From NCBI GenBank assembly GCA_025997655.1, contig BNUW01000142.1, positions 1 through 6,035 on the forward strand: DNA of 6,035 nucleotides, given 5' to 3'. The notes below the pieces were generated by a model. It ran no database searches. It worked only from the letters and a program-made list of their open reading frames with translations, and was not told the DNA's origin. This DNA is from Spirochaetia bacterium. GTDB lineage: Bacteria > Spirochaetota > Spirochaetia > Treponematales > Breznakiellaceae. This document shows positions 1 through 6,035 of this stretch, in pieces (position 1 is the first letter of the stretch; every line of letters begins with the position of its first letter). Both the position numbers and the translations under genes were made by a program.

Positions 1-114
1 ATGATGTAATGGTTCCAGGTTACCACCCGGTCCAGCGCCCGGCCCCAATCCCGCAGAGAGGCCTCGTCTTCCTGGCTTGCCATTACCCCTTCCACCAGGT
101 AGTCCAGGGCCGGG
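1..114 (-). repeat. Inverted copy of part of yejA (left arm, 114 bp)
   Basis: Bases 1-114 are identical, without mismatch, to the reverse complement of 1071-1184. Position p pairs with 1185-p, and the match ends at 115 (A here, T expected). The copy starts at the first base of the window, so it may extend further left. It is antisense yejA sequence fused to sense yejA sequence at about 114/115. The forward reading frame that opens at position 9 with an ATG is therefore artificial over its first 35 codons. The cause could be a chimeric amplification or assembly product at a contig end, or a real rearrangement. Confidence 0.95.
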
Positions 115-774
115 ACTTTTCCGATCCCCTGAATGTGCCGCCCATCGGGACCGGCGCCTACAAGGTGGGGGACTACCGCATGGGCCAGTACATAATCCTG
201 GACCGGGTGCAGGATTACTGGGCGGCGGACCTGCCGGTGAACAAGGGGCGGTACAACTTTGATCATATCCGTTACGATTACTACCGGGACGCCAATGTGG
301 CCTTCGAAGCATTTAAAGCCGGGGAGTACGATTTCCGTGCGGAGAATTCCGCGGTGAACTGGGCGACCCAGTATAGGGGGAAGATCTTTGATTCAGGGGA
401 GGTGCTGCGGGAAGAGATACCCCACCGTATTCCTCAATCGACCCAGGCCATGACCTTCAATACGGAGCGCGAAGTGTTTCAGGATCGCCGGGTGCGGCAG
501 GCGGTGAATTGCTTTTTTGATTTTCAATGGATGAACGCCAACCTTTTCTACAATTCCTATACCCGGACCCGCAGTTATTTTACGAACACCGATTATGCCG
601 CAGAGGGACTGCCCCAGGGCGGCGAGTTGGCCATCCTCAACGCTATCCGGAACAAAATACCCCCGGAGGTGTTTACCAAAGAATTTAATCCCCCGGTCAC
701 CGACGGCACGGGCTTTATCCGGCCCCAAATGCGGGAGGCCATGACCCTCTTCAACGCGGCGGGCTGGGAACTGC

Positions 775-783
775 GGGGGGGGG
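775..783 (+). repeat. Nine-G homopolymer at the yejA frame break
   Basis: The run follows CTGC and precedes AAGCTTATC. Codons upstream are in one phase (CTG CGG GGG GGG) and the conserved downstream sequence is in the next phase (AAG CTT ATC AAT). Eight G would restore the frame as L-R-G-G-K-L-I-N. It is the longest homopolymer noticed in the window. Such tracts are prone to slippage both in sequencing and in replication. Confidence 0.93.
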
Positions 784-1070
784 AAGCTTATCAATACTGA
801 AACGGGGAAGCAGATGAGCTTTGAATTGCTGATCTGGAATTCCACCAGCGAACGCTATGCCATTCCCTTTCAGCGGAACCTGGCCCGTTTCGGCATAGAT
901 TTGCGGATCCGCCTGGTGGACGGCACACAGTTTTTGAATCGCATGCATGAGGGGGATTACGATATCCTTGACCAGGGCTATCTGCCCATACCCTATCCCG
1001 ATAGTGGTACGGCGATGAATTGGCACTCCGAATATATTGATTCCACCTATAACCTCGCCAGGGTTCGGGA

Positions 1071-1184
1071 CCCGGCCCTGGACTACCTGGTGGAAGGGGT
1101 AATGGCAAGCCAGGAAGACGAGGCCTCTCTGCGGGATTGGGGCCGGGCGCTGGACCGGGTGGTAACCTGGAACCATTACATCAT
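1071..1184 (+). repeat. Right arm of the 114-bp inverted duplication (native copy inside yejA)
   Basis: This is the parent copy of the inverted duplication. It lies in the natural reading frame of yejA, where it encodes a segment ending in the residues WNHYI. The arms are separated by 956 bp (115-1070). The sequence here flows without a break into conserved YejA C-terminal sequence, so this arm is taken as original and 1-114 as the copy. Confidence 0.93.
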
Positions 1185-1292
1185 TCCCCAGTGGCATATT
1201 TCCACCTTCCGGTTGGCCTACAATAAAAAGTTCCGGCGTCCGCAGGTGATGCCGAAATATTCCTATGGTTTTAGCGCATGGTGGGTGGAATA

Positions 1293-2396
1293 ATGGCAGC
1301 ATACATACTACGCCGAATTTTGTTGATCATCCCGACCCTCTGGGCGATCATAACGATCAACTTCTTTATCGTGCAGATTGCCCCCGGCGGTCCGGTGGAT
1401 CAGGCCATCGCCAATATGCGCGGCGGCATGGATGACGACATGGCCCTGGGCCGTATTACCGGTAACAGCCGGGGAGACACGGTTTCAGGCGGGCTGAACC
1501 GGGGTGAAAACGCCTCCGCCTACCGGGGCGCACGGGGCCTTGACCCGGAGATTATCGCCGAAATTGAGCGGCGTTACGGCTTCGACAAGCCCATCGGTGT
1601 GCGCTATCTGCAAATGCTGAAAAACTATGCCACCTTCAACTTTGGGGACAGCCTTTTCCGGGGCCGCTCCGTGCTGGGCCTCATTGCCGAACGGCTGCCG
1701 GTGTCCATAAGCCTGGGGCTTTGGAGTACCCTGATCATCTACCTGGTGTCCATCCCCCTGGGGATACGCAAGGCGGTGAAGAACGGCAGCCGGTTTGATC
1801 TCTGGACCAGTACCGCAGTAATACTGGGGAACGCCATCCCCTCATTCCTCTTCGCCGTATTACTGGTGGTCCTCTTTGCCGGGGGCGGGTTCCTTAAAAT
1901 ATTCCCTCTGCGCGGCCTCTTTTCGGTGGACGCTGCGGGGCTCAGCCTGGGGGGAAAAATCCTCGACTACTTCTGGCACCTGGCGCTCCCCATTTTTGCG
2001 ATGATCATCGGCGGCTTTGCGTCCCTGACCATGCTCACCAAGAATTCCTTCCTGGACGAGATACACAAACAGTATGTCATGACCGCCCGCGCCAAGGGCC
2101 TCACCGAAAAAGCCATCCTCATTAAGCACGTATTCCGCAACGCCATGCTCATCGTCATATCCGGTTTCCCCGCGGTGTTCATCTCCATGTTCTTTACCGG
2201 CTCGGTGTTAATAGAAGTAATTTTCTCCCTGGAGGGCCTGGGGCTCCTGGGCTTTGAAGCCACCATGCAGCGGGACTACCCGGTGATCTTCGCCACCCTC
2301 TACATCTTCACCCTGCTGGGCCTGCTCCTCTCCCTTCTGAGCGACCTCATGTACACCGTGATTGACCCCCGCATCGACTTCGAGGCCCGCCGATGA
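1293..2396 (+). CDS. yejB: YejB, peptide ABC transporter inner-membrane permease
   Basis: This is one of the two channel-forming subunits of the YejABEF importer (BPD_transp_1 family), in the inner membrane. The product is 367 residues, close to E. coli YejB (about 364). Seen: an N-terminal membrane segment (about residues 9-29, [20 protein letters not shown]) is followed by APGGPVDQ, a hydrophilic stretch, and [15 protein letters not shown] is near residue 117, then come several hydrophobic helices. The EAA loop that contacts the ATPase is [20 protein letters not shown], from residue 264. The protein ends [10 protein letters not shown]. The ATG at 1293 is preferred because it overlaps the yejA stop (TAATG), follows a GGGTGG purine-rich stretch at 1283-1288, and gives the usual MAAYILRR start. 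An upstream ATG at 1278 would add five residues and has no clear ribosome-binding site. The stop overlaps yejE (ATGA). Confidence 0.96.
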   Translation: MAAYILRRILLIIPTLWAIITINFFIVQIAPGGPVDQAIANMRGGMDDDMALGRITGNSRGDTVSGGLNRGENASAYRGARGLDPEIIAEIERRYGFDKPIGVRYLQMLKNYATFNFGDSLFRGRSVLGLIAERLPVSISLGLWSTLIIYLVSIPLGIRKAVKNGSRFDLWTSTAVILGNAIPSFLFAVLLVVLFAGGGFLKIFPLRGLFSVDAAGLSLGGKILDYFWHLALPIFAMIIGGFASLTMLTKNSFLDEIHKQYVMTARAKGLTEKAILIKHVFRNAMLIVISGFPAVFISMFFTGSVLIEVIFSLEGLGLLGFEATMQRDYPVIFATLYIFTLLGLLLSLLSDLMYTVIDPRIDFEARR

Positions 2397-3409
2397 AGCG
2401 AACGAGACTAACCCGCTGGGAACGGTTCAAGAAAAACCGCCGGGGCTATGTATCCCTGTGGGTCTTCGGCATCATCTTTGTGGTGAGCCTCTTCTCGGAA
2501 TTCGTTGCCAATGACAAGCCTATTCTGGTCCGCTATGATGGCGCGTTCTACTTCCCGGTGTTCAAGGACTATTCGGAACTCCTCTTTGACGGTGAATTTG
2601 ATATCAACGCCGATTACCGGGACCCCTATATAATAGAACGGATTGAAGCGAAGGGTTGGCTGTTACGCCCCCTTATCCCCTTTAGCTACAACACCATCAA
2701 CTACAATCTCCCCAGCCCGGCCCCCTCGCCGCCGACGAAAGAAAACTGGTTCGGTACCGATGACCGGGGCAGGGATGTGGCGGCCCGGGTCCTTTACGGC
2801 TTCAGGATTTCTGTGCTCTTCGGCCTTACCCTTACGGTATGCGCCTCGATCATCGGGATAATCCTCGGCGCATTGCAGGGATACTACGGGGGCCTCCTGG
2901 ACATCATCTTCCAGCGTTTCATGGAAGTCTGGTCCGGAATGCCCACCCTGTTCCTGCTGATCATCCTGTCCAGCGTGATAGAACCCACCTTCTGGTGGCT
3001 CCTGGGGATAACCCTCCTCTTTGGCTGGATGAGCCTGGTCGGGGTGGTCCGCGCAGAATTCCTGCGGGCCCGGAACTTCGAGTATGTCCTTGCCGCCCGG
3101 GCCATGGGGATGCGCCACAGCCGTATCATGTTCGTCCACATCCTCCCCAACGCCATGACCAGCGCTTTGTCCTACCTCCCCTTCATCCTGGGCGGCTCCA
3201 TCACCACCCTCACCAGCCTGGACTTCCTCGGCTTCGGTCTCCCGGTAGGCTCCCCGAGCCTGGGGGAACTCCTTTCCCAGGGCAAGGCAAACCTCCAGGC
3301 CCCCTGGCTGGGCATCGCCGCCTTCGTGGTCCTGGCGCTGACACTCACTCTATTGGTGTTTATCGGCGAAGGTGTCCGTGACGCCTTTGATCCCCGGAGG
3401 AACGTATGA
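2393..3409 (+). CDS. yejE: YejE, peptide ABC transporter inner-membrane permease
   Basis: This is the second channel subunit, expected to pair with YejB. It has 338 residues, similar to E. coli YejE (about 341). Seen: an N-terminal charged stretch ([16 protein letters not shown]) leads into the first membrane helix (about residues 19-40). [12 protein letters not shown] and a long soluble segment, presumably periplasmic, follow. The DppC/OppC-type signature GTDDRGRDV is at residues 121-129, then a membrane domain with [20 protein letters not shown]. The EAA loop is [20 protein letters not shown], from residue 234, and the tail is [16 protein letters not shown]. The start ATG overlaps the yejB stop by four bases and has GAGG at 2382-2385 seven bases upstream. 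The stop in turn overlaps the yejF start, so YejB, YejE and YejF are likely made in balanced amounts by translational coupling. No truncation or frame break was seen. Confidence 0.96.
   Translation: MKRTRLTRWERFKKNRRGYVSLWVFGIIFVVSLFSEFVANDKPILVRYDGAFYFPVFKDYSELLFDGEFDINADYRDPYIIERIEAKGWLLRPLIPFSYNTINYNLPSPAPSPPTKENWFGTDDRGRDVAARVLYGFRISVLFGLTLTVCASIIGIILGALQGYYGGLLDIIFQRFMEVWSGMPTLFLLIILSSVIEPTFWWLLGITLLFGWMSLVGVVRAEFLRARNFEYVLAARAMGMRHSRIMFVHILPNAMTSALSYLPFILGGSITTLTSLDFLGFGLPVGSPSLGELLSQGKANLQAPWLGIAAFVVLALTLTLLVFIGEGVRDAFDPRRNV
3396..3400 (+). promoter_or_regulatory. Ribosome-binding site of yejF
   Basis: GGAGG lies five bases before the ATG at 3406, within the last codons of yejE (the RR of DPRRNV). 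It is the strongest Shine-Dalgarno match among the operon junctions and fixes the yejF start. Confidence 0.8.
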
Positions 3410-5019
3410 GTGGGCATCTGGTAGAATACCGGGGATTCCGGGCGGCATTCGGTAAAGAAAACGAGGTGGTCCACGGCATTGATTTCCACATTGATGAGCA
3501 CGAAACCTTTGCCCTGGTGGGGGAGAGCGGCAGCGGGAAAACCGTGAGCGCCCAGGCCCTGATGCGGCTTCTGAGTGAGGACTGGATTTCCTACCCCGGC
3601 GGCGAGATACTCTTTGAGGGCCGGGACGTGCTGAAAATGAAGGAGCCGGAACTGCGGGAACTGCGGGGCCGGGACTTGGGGATGATCTTCCAGGAACCCA
3701 TGACCAGCCTCAACCCCCTGCACACCATTGAGAAGCAGCTCGCAGAATCACTGTTTCTGCACCGGGGGCTTACCCGGCGGCATAGTCGGCCCTTGGTTAC
3801 GGATTGGCTGGAGCGGGTGGGGCTGCGGGATGCGGAGAGCCGGCTTGCCGCGTACCCCCACGAACTTTCCGGCGGGGAGCGCCAACGGGTGATGATCGCC
3901 CTGGCGCTCCTCAACAAACCGAAACTGCTCATCGCCGACGAACCCACTACCGCCCTGGACGTAACCATCCAGGATCAGATACTTACCCTGATAAAGGATT
4001 TGCAGAAAGAGCTGGGCATGGCGGTGCTCTTTATCACCCACGACCTGGAGGTGGTGCGCCGCATGGCCGACCGGGTGGCGGTGATGCGGGAGGGCCGGAT
4101 CATTGAGTCGGGCTCCATGGCGGAAGTTTTTGCCGCCCCCCGGGAAGCCTATACCCGGCAGCTCCTGGGCGGCGACGGGGGAACCGAAAGCCCTGCGCCG
4201 GATTTGGGCGCCCCGGTTATCGCGGAGGGCAGGGGTCTCAAGGTGTATTTCCCGGTGAAGCAGGGGGTTCTCCGCCGGGTAACGGGGTACATTAAGGCGG
4301 TGGACGGGGTGGACTTTACCCTGCGCCGGGGCCAGACCCTGGGCATCGTGGGGGAAAGCGGCAGCGGCAAAACCACCCTGGGGAAAGCCCTGCTTGCCCT
4401 GGAACGGCTCCGGGGGGATGGGCCAGACGCCGGGACCATCAGCATTGATGGACGGGAAATACAAAATCTGCGGGAGGATGAACTGCGCCCCCTCAGGCGG
4501 AAGATGCAGATCATCTTCCAGGACCCCTATGGCTCCCTCAGCCCGCGGATGAACATCCTGGGCATCGTTGGGGAGGGCTTGCTTATCCACCGCATCGGGA
4601 CCGGAACCCCGGAGGACCGGCGGGAACGGGTGCTAAAGGCCTTGACGGAAGTGGGCATGGGGGACGAAGATTTCCCGGAACGCTACCCCAACGAGTTTTC
4701 CGGGGGCCAGCGTCAACGCATAGCCCTGGCCCGCAGCCTCGTCCTGGAGCCGGAAATCCTGGTGCTGGACGAGCCCACCTCAAGCCTTGACCGGACCATC
4801 CAGTTCCAGGTAGTAACGCTGCTTCGGGAATTGCAGGAAAAGCGCGGCCTCTCCTATATTTTTATCAGCCACGACCTCCGCATAGTCCGCAGCCTCTGCC
4901 ACGAAATCCTGGTGATGAAGGCGGGGAAGGTAGTGGAGGCGGGACCCACATCAATGATACTGCGGAACCCCAAAGAGGCGTATACCCGGGAATTGCTGCG
5001 GACCGCCTTTGGAGAGTAG
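3406..5019 (+). CDS. yejF: YejF, fused double-domain peptide ABC transporter ATPase
   Basis: This ATPase powers the importer. It joins in one chain (537 residues, E. coli YejF about 529) the two nucleotide-binding domains that Dpp/Opp systems carry as separate D and F proteins. Domain 1: Walker A GESGSGKT 39-46, Q-loop Q96 (IFQEPMTSLNP), signature LSGGERQ 154-160, Walker B LLIADE 174-179, H-loop H212. Domain 2: Walker A GESGSGKT 316-323, Q-loop Q372 (IFQDPYGSLSP), signature FSGGQRQ 431-437, Walker B ILVLDE 451-456, H-loop H489. Both catalytic glutamates (E179, E456) are present, so both sites look competent. The linker is about residues 255-272. Each half ends with the oligopeptide-ATPase tail motif EAYTRQLL/EAYTRELL. 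It is the last gene of the operon, and no simple hairpin plus T-run terminator lies directly after its TAG stop. Confidence 0.97.
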   Translation: MSGHLVEYRGFRAAFGKENEVVHGIDFHIDEHETFALVGESGSGKTVSAQALMRLLSEDWISYPGGEILFEGRDVLKMKEPELRELRGRDLGMIFQEPMTSLNPLHTIEKQLAESLFLHRGLTRRHSRPLVTDWLERVGLRDAESRLAAYPHELSGGERQRVMIALALLNKPKLLIADEPTTALDVTIQDQILTLIKDLQKELGMAVLFITHDLEVVRRMADRVAVMREGRIIESGSMAEVFAAPREAYTRQLLGGDGGTESPAPDLGAPVIAEGRGLKVYFPVKQGVLRRVTGYIKAVDGVDFTLRRGQTLGIVGESGSGKTTLGKALLALERLRGDGPDAGTISIDGREIQNLREDELRPLRRKMQIIFQDPYGSLSPRMNILGIVGEGLLIHRIGTGTPEDRRERVLKALTEVGMGDEDFPERYPNEFSGGQRQRIALARSLVLEPEILVLDEPTSSLDRTIQFQVVTLLRELQEKRGLSYIFISHDLRIVRSLCHEILVMKAGKVVEAGPTSMILRNPKEAYTRELLRTAFGE

Positions 5020-5029
5020 CCTATAGTCC

Positions 5030-5095
5030 CTGCAAAAAAGCTTTATTTCACCCCTGGATGACGACATGGTAAAAGCCATCTACGGGGACCCATAG
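5030..5095 (+). pseudogene. Possible N-terminal remnant of a PD-(D/E)XK (Rpn/PDDEXK_2-like) gene
   Basis: One forward frame reads QKSFISPLDDDMVKAIYGDP and then TAG at 5093-5095. The pattern SPLxDxxxKxIxGD resembles the N-terminus of PDDEXK_2/Rpn-type proteins (typically SPLnDxxFKxlFGD), as recalled from the family. The codon before Q is CTG at 5030-5032, where an ATG would be expected, and an in-frame TAG lies just upstream (5024-5026), so there is no ordinary start. Its end coincides with the 10-bp direct repeat flanking the element at 5096-5289. The reconstructed empty site still reads into the same TAG, so the gene was already broken before the insertion. At about 20 residues the match could be chance. 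Confidence 0.35.
5086..5095 (+). repeat. Left target-site duplication, GGACCCATAG
   Basis: This 10-bp direct repeat abuts the left terminal inverted repeat of the 194-bp element and is identical to 5290-5299. The match can be read as 11 bp by including the preceding G, because the last base of the right terminus is also G. Confidence 0.8.
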
Positions 5096-5113
5096 CAGGG
5101 CCAGCGCATACTT
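5096..5113 (+). repeat. Left terminal inverted repeat of the 194-bp element
   Basis: CAGGGCCAGCGCATACTT pairs perfectly with 5272-5289. Homology stops directly after the final TT. Confidence 0.88.
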
Positions 5114-5153
5114 ATAGGCTGAACTTCGGGTTTTCCATGAAACAAGAATTTAA

Positions 5154-5231
5154 TCCACGGATTACACGGATTAACACGGATAAAATAAGAAATTGTATTT
5201 CCTATCCGTGTATATCCGTGTAATCCGTGGA
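5154..5231. repeat. Long imperfect hairpin built from CACGGATTA units
   Basis: The arms are 5154-5182 and 5203-5231. They are 29 bp long and match at 27 positions; the only difference is a TA/AT swap in the middle. The loop is 20 bp (5183-5202). Each arm contains three spaced CACGGAT units (CCACGGATTA, CACGGATTA(A), CACGGATA on the left). I recall motifs of the form ATCCGTGTAATCCGTGG as dispersed intergenic repeats in many unrelated bacteria. It sits inside the MITE-like element. On the + strand it is followed by CTCTTTTCATTCTTT, so it might also end transcription of the yej operon, but there is no clean T-run. Confidence 0.85.
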
Positions 5232-5271
5232 CTCTTTTCATTCTTTATCTATTCGATGGATATTACTTAGC

Positions 5272-5289
5272 AAGTATGCGCTGGCCCTG
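5272..5289 (-). repeat. Right terminal inverted repeat of the 194-bp element
   Basis: AAGTATGCGCTGGCCCTG is the exact reverse complement of 5096-5113 and is followed directly by the right copy of GGACCCATAG. Confidence 0.88.
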
Positions 5290-5299
5290 GGACCCATAG
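5290..5299 (+). repeat. Right target-site duplication, GGACCCATAG
   Basis: Identical to 5086-5095 and directly outside the right terminal inverted repeat. It lies 17 bases beyond the stop codon of the convergent - strand gene, so the insertion did not disrupt that gene. Confidence 0.8.
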
Positions 5300-5316
5300 A
5301 CTGGTAAAAATGAGCC

Positions 5317-6035
5317 CTATTTGCCATTTGAAGCCAGTTTCTTTATCGTCTCTAACGATAACCCGGTAAGATCACTCAAGGTTTCTATGGGATAGCCCTT
5401 CGCAAGGCCATTCCGGGCAACTTCGAACTTTTCCTCGGACTTGCCTCTGGCCTCACCTCTGGCTTCTCCTCTGGCCTCCCATTTCGCGGTGAGGCCGACT
5501 TCCTCAAGTACCTGATCCATGGTCAGTTCCGCATTGCTCATTTTAAGTACCTCCATAAATACGGCGGGATTTGCCTTGAATACTGCGTCAAAAAAGGGGC
5601 CTGCATCAATGTCCGTACCCAGCCGCTTCCTCTCCTCGGCCATCCGCGGGAATTCCGCCACGCCCAGCTTGCTTCTCAGGTTCTTTAGCCAGACACCTTC
5701 ATCCGGGGATAGCTTCCGGCTGTCTATTATCTGCACCGGCAGTACATCCCCTATTACAGTATAAATCCCCGGGGTGTTTTCTTCAATACGAAAGTGCAGG
5801 ACCTCTTTTATATGCTTTATCAAGGCTTTGGGATGGCGGCTTTCAACAAGGGTAAGGGTAATATCGGTTATGGCAACCTTTTCGAGGGATGCATACAGAT
5901 ACGCATATGCGTGAACCTTGTAAAAATCCTCCACCGAGATATAGTCCGTGGGGCTCTTATACTCCAAAATGTTGACTCTGCGGAAGATGGCGGCGATGTT
6001 CTTTTTGATGACCACCTCAGGCGGCTTCTTTATGA
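5317..6035 (-). CDS. PD-(D/E)XK nuclease-like protein with ARGE repeats, 5' end outside the window
   Basis: A hypothetical protein that I link to the PD-(D/E)XK nuclease/Rpn-like superfamily. The frame is open to the right edge (IKKPPE precedes the GTG at 6013-6015). That GTG lies within what looks like continuous protein, so the true start is probably upstream and the N-terminus is missing. About 238 residues are visible. Counting from the GTG as residue 1, NILEYKSP at 15-22 supplies the (D/E)XK motif (E18, K20) on a predicted strand. The partner aspartate would lie just before the visible part. Next come DYISVEDFYKVHAYAYLY and a mixed region with GIYTVIGDVLPVQIIDSRKL. A threefold GEAR-type repeat (about 178-191) and a C-terminal segment, TLSDLTGLSLETIKKL, close the protein. 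It is convergent with the yej operon and visibly less GC-rich, in keeping with accessory DNA. Activity and role are unknown. Confidence 0.7.
   Translation of the reverse strand, partial: IKKPPEVVIKKNIAAIFRRVNILEYKSPTDYISVEDFYKVHAYAYLYASLEKVAITDITLTLVESRHPKALIKHIKEVLHFRIEENTPGIYTVIGDVLPVQIIDSRKLSPDEGVWLKNLRSKLGVAEFPRMAEERKRLGTDIDAGPFFDAVFKANPAVFMEVLKMSNAELTMDQVLEEVGLTAKWEARGEARGEARGKSEEKFEVARNGLAKGYPIETLSDLTGLSLETIKKLASNGK
5444..5479 (-). repeat. Three tandem 12-bp repeats encoding EARG units
   Basis: Three consecutive 12-bp units on the + strand (CCTCTGGCCTCA, CCTCTGGCTTCT, CCTCTGGCCTCC) lie inside the - strand gene and encode ARGE-type residues just before its C-terminal segment. A multiple of three keeps the frame when copies are gained or lost. 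Charged repeats of this sort are common in the linker of this protein type. Confidence 0.8.

Larger units (their letters stand above)
115..1293 (+). pseudogene. yejA: YejA-type peptide-binding protein, 5'-truncated and frameshifted
   Basis: This is the periplasmic solute-binding protein (SBP_bac_5 family) of a YejABEF peptide importer. Seen: from about 115 the frame reads GRDFSDP, PPIGTGAYKVGDY and RVQDYWAADLPVNKG, the conserved middle of this family. It ends with GFSAWWVE and a TAA at 1291-1293. The N-terminal part, including any signal peptide, is missing because the sequence before 115 is an inverted copy of downstream DNA. Enterobacterial YejA is about 600 residues, so roughly 200 are absent. 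A frame break lies at the nine-G run 775-783. The upstream frame stops at TGA 798-800, while the correct continuation (KLINTETGKQMSFELL) is one base out of phase. Removing one G gives a single frame of about 392 codons from 114 to the stop. The gene may be intact in the organism if both defects are sequencing or assembly errors, or the tract may be phase-variable. Its stop overlaps the yejB start by one base. Confidence 0.88.
5096..5289. mobile_element. 194-bp MITE-like non-autonomous insertion element
   Basis: The left end CAGGGCCAGCGCATACTT (5096-5113) is the perfect reverse complement of the right end (5272-5289): 18 bp, no mismatch. Immediately outside lie identical 10-bp direct repeats GGACCCATAG (5086-5095 and 5290-5299), the mark of a transposition event. 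The element is too short for a transposase, and I see no convincing reading frame in it. The centre is a long imperfect hairpin (5154-5231), so most of the element can fold on itself. A duplication of about 10 bp is compatible with IS4-type transposases, but the family is not established. It lies between the end of the yej operon and the convergent - strand gene. Confidence 0.82.

Noticed and set aside
9..113. Apparent N-terminus of the yejA frame beginning MVPGYHPVQRP
   Set aside because: It is translated from the inverted copy of 1071-1184. The same peptide appears on the - strand at the parent locus, so it is antisense and not part of YejA.
775..813. Programmed ribosomal frameshift in yejA
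   Set aside because: No slippery heptamer with a clear downstream stem was seen, and binding proteins of this family are not known to use one. A sequencing error or tract-length variation is more likely.
751..1302. Long - strand open frame sharing 35 residues with the first + strand frame
   Set aside because: The shared peptide is caused by the DNA inverted duplication. The + strand here encodes conserved YejA sequence, so the - strand frame is a shadow.
3748..4590. 280-codon - strand open frame opposite yejF
   Set aside because: It lies wholly antisense to the conserved ATPase domains, where high GC leaves few stops. The translation has no recognisable domain.
5031..5060. Rho-independent terminator directly after yejF
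   Set aside because: AAAAAAGCTTTATTT contains only a short AAAGCTTT palindrome with no GC-rich stem, so it is not a convincing terminator.
5154..5231. Short CRISPR-like array of CACGGATTA units
   Set aside because: The units are only 9-10 bp, directly adjoining and without spacers, and they form an inverted pair. This is a hairpin repeat, not a CRISPR.
5067..5309. TGGTAAAA direct repeats at 5067-5074 and 5302-5309 outside the target duplication
   Set aside because: They are only 8 bp, unequally spaced from the element ends and AT-rich, so chance is sufficient. The 10-bp repeats abutting the terminal repeats explain the insertion.

Overview
The window is dominated by one operon on the + strand, a YejABEF-type peptide ABC importer. 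In order it holds the 3' part of the periplasmic binding protein gene (yejA, damaged), the two inner-membrane permease genes (yejB, yejE) and a single gene for a fused double ATPase (yejF). The genes are packed head to tail. yejA/yejB share one base (TAATG), and yejB/yejE and yejE/yejF each overlap by ATGA. They are therefore almost certainly co-transcribed and translationally coupled. YejA would capture the ligand, YejB and YejE would form the channel, and YejF would supply both ATPase domains.

The left end is abnormal in two ways. Bases 1-114 are an exact reverse-complement copy of 1071-1184, which lies inside the 3' part of yejA, so the sequence before about 115 is not the natural upstream part of the gene. 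In addition, a run of nine G (775-783) shifts the reading frame of yejA. With eight G the two halves join into one continuous YejA reading frame.

The right part (5020-6035) is accessory DNA. It holds a possible short N-terminal remnant of a PD-(D/E)XK (Rpn/PDDEXK_2-like) gene. Next comes a 194-bp element with perfect 18-bp terminal inverted repeats and 10-bp flanking direct repeats, which looks like a MITE or non-autonomous insertion element. That element carries a long internal hairpin built from CACGGATTA-type units. On the - strand a larger PD-(D/E)XK-like gene runs off the right edge.

Organism: a Gram-negative (diderm) bacterium, since a YejA-type importer works with a periplasmic binding protein. 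The - strand protein, with its EYKS motif, ARGE repeats and C-terminal TGLSxETIxKL segment, resembles proteins I recall as abundant in spirochaetes of the Treponema group, including termite-gut species. That assignment is from memory and only moderately secure. The Yej proteins themselves look close to proteobacterial YejB/E/F. No RNA genes or CRISPR array were seen.
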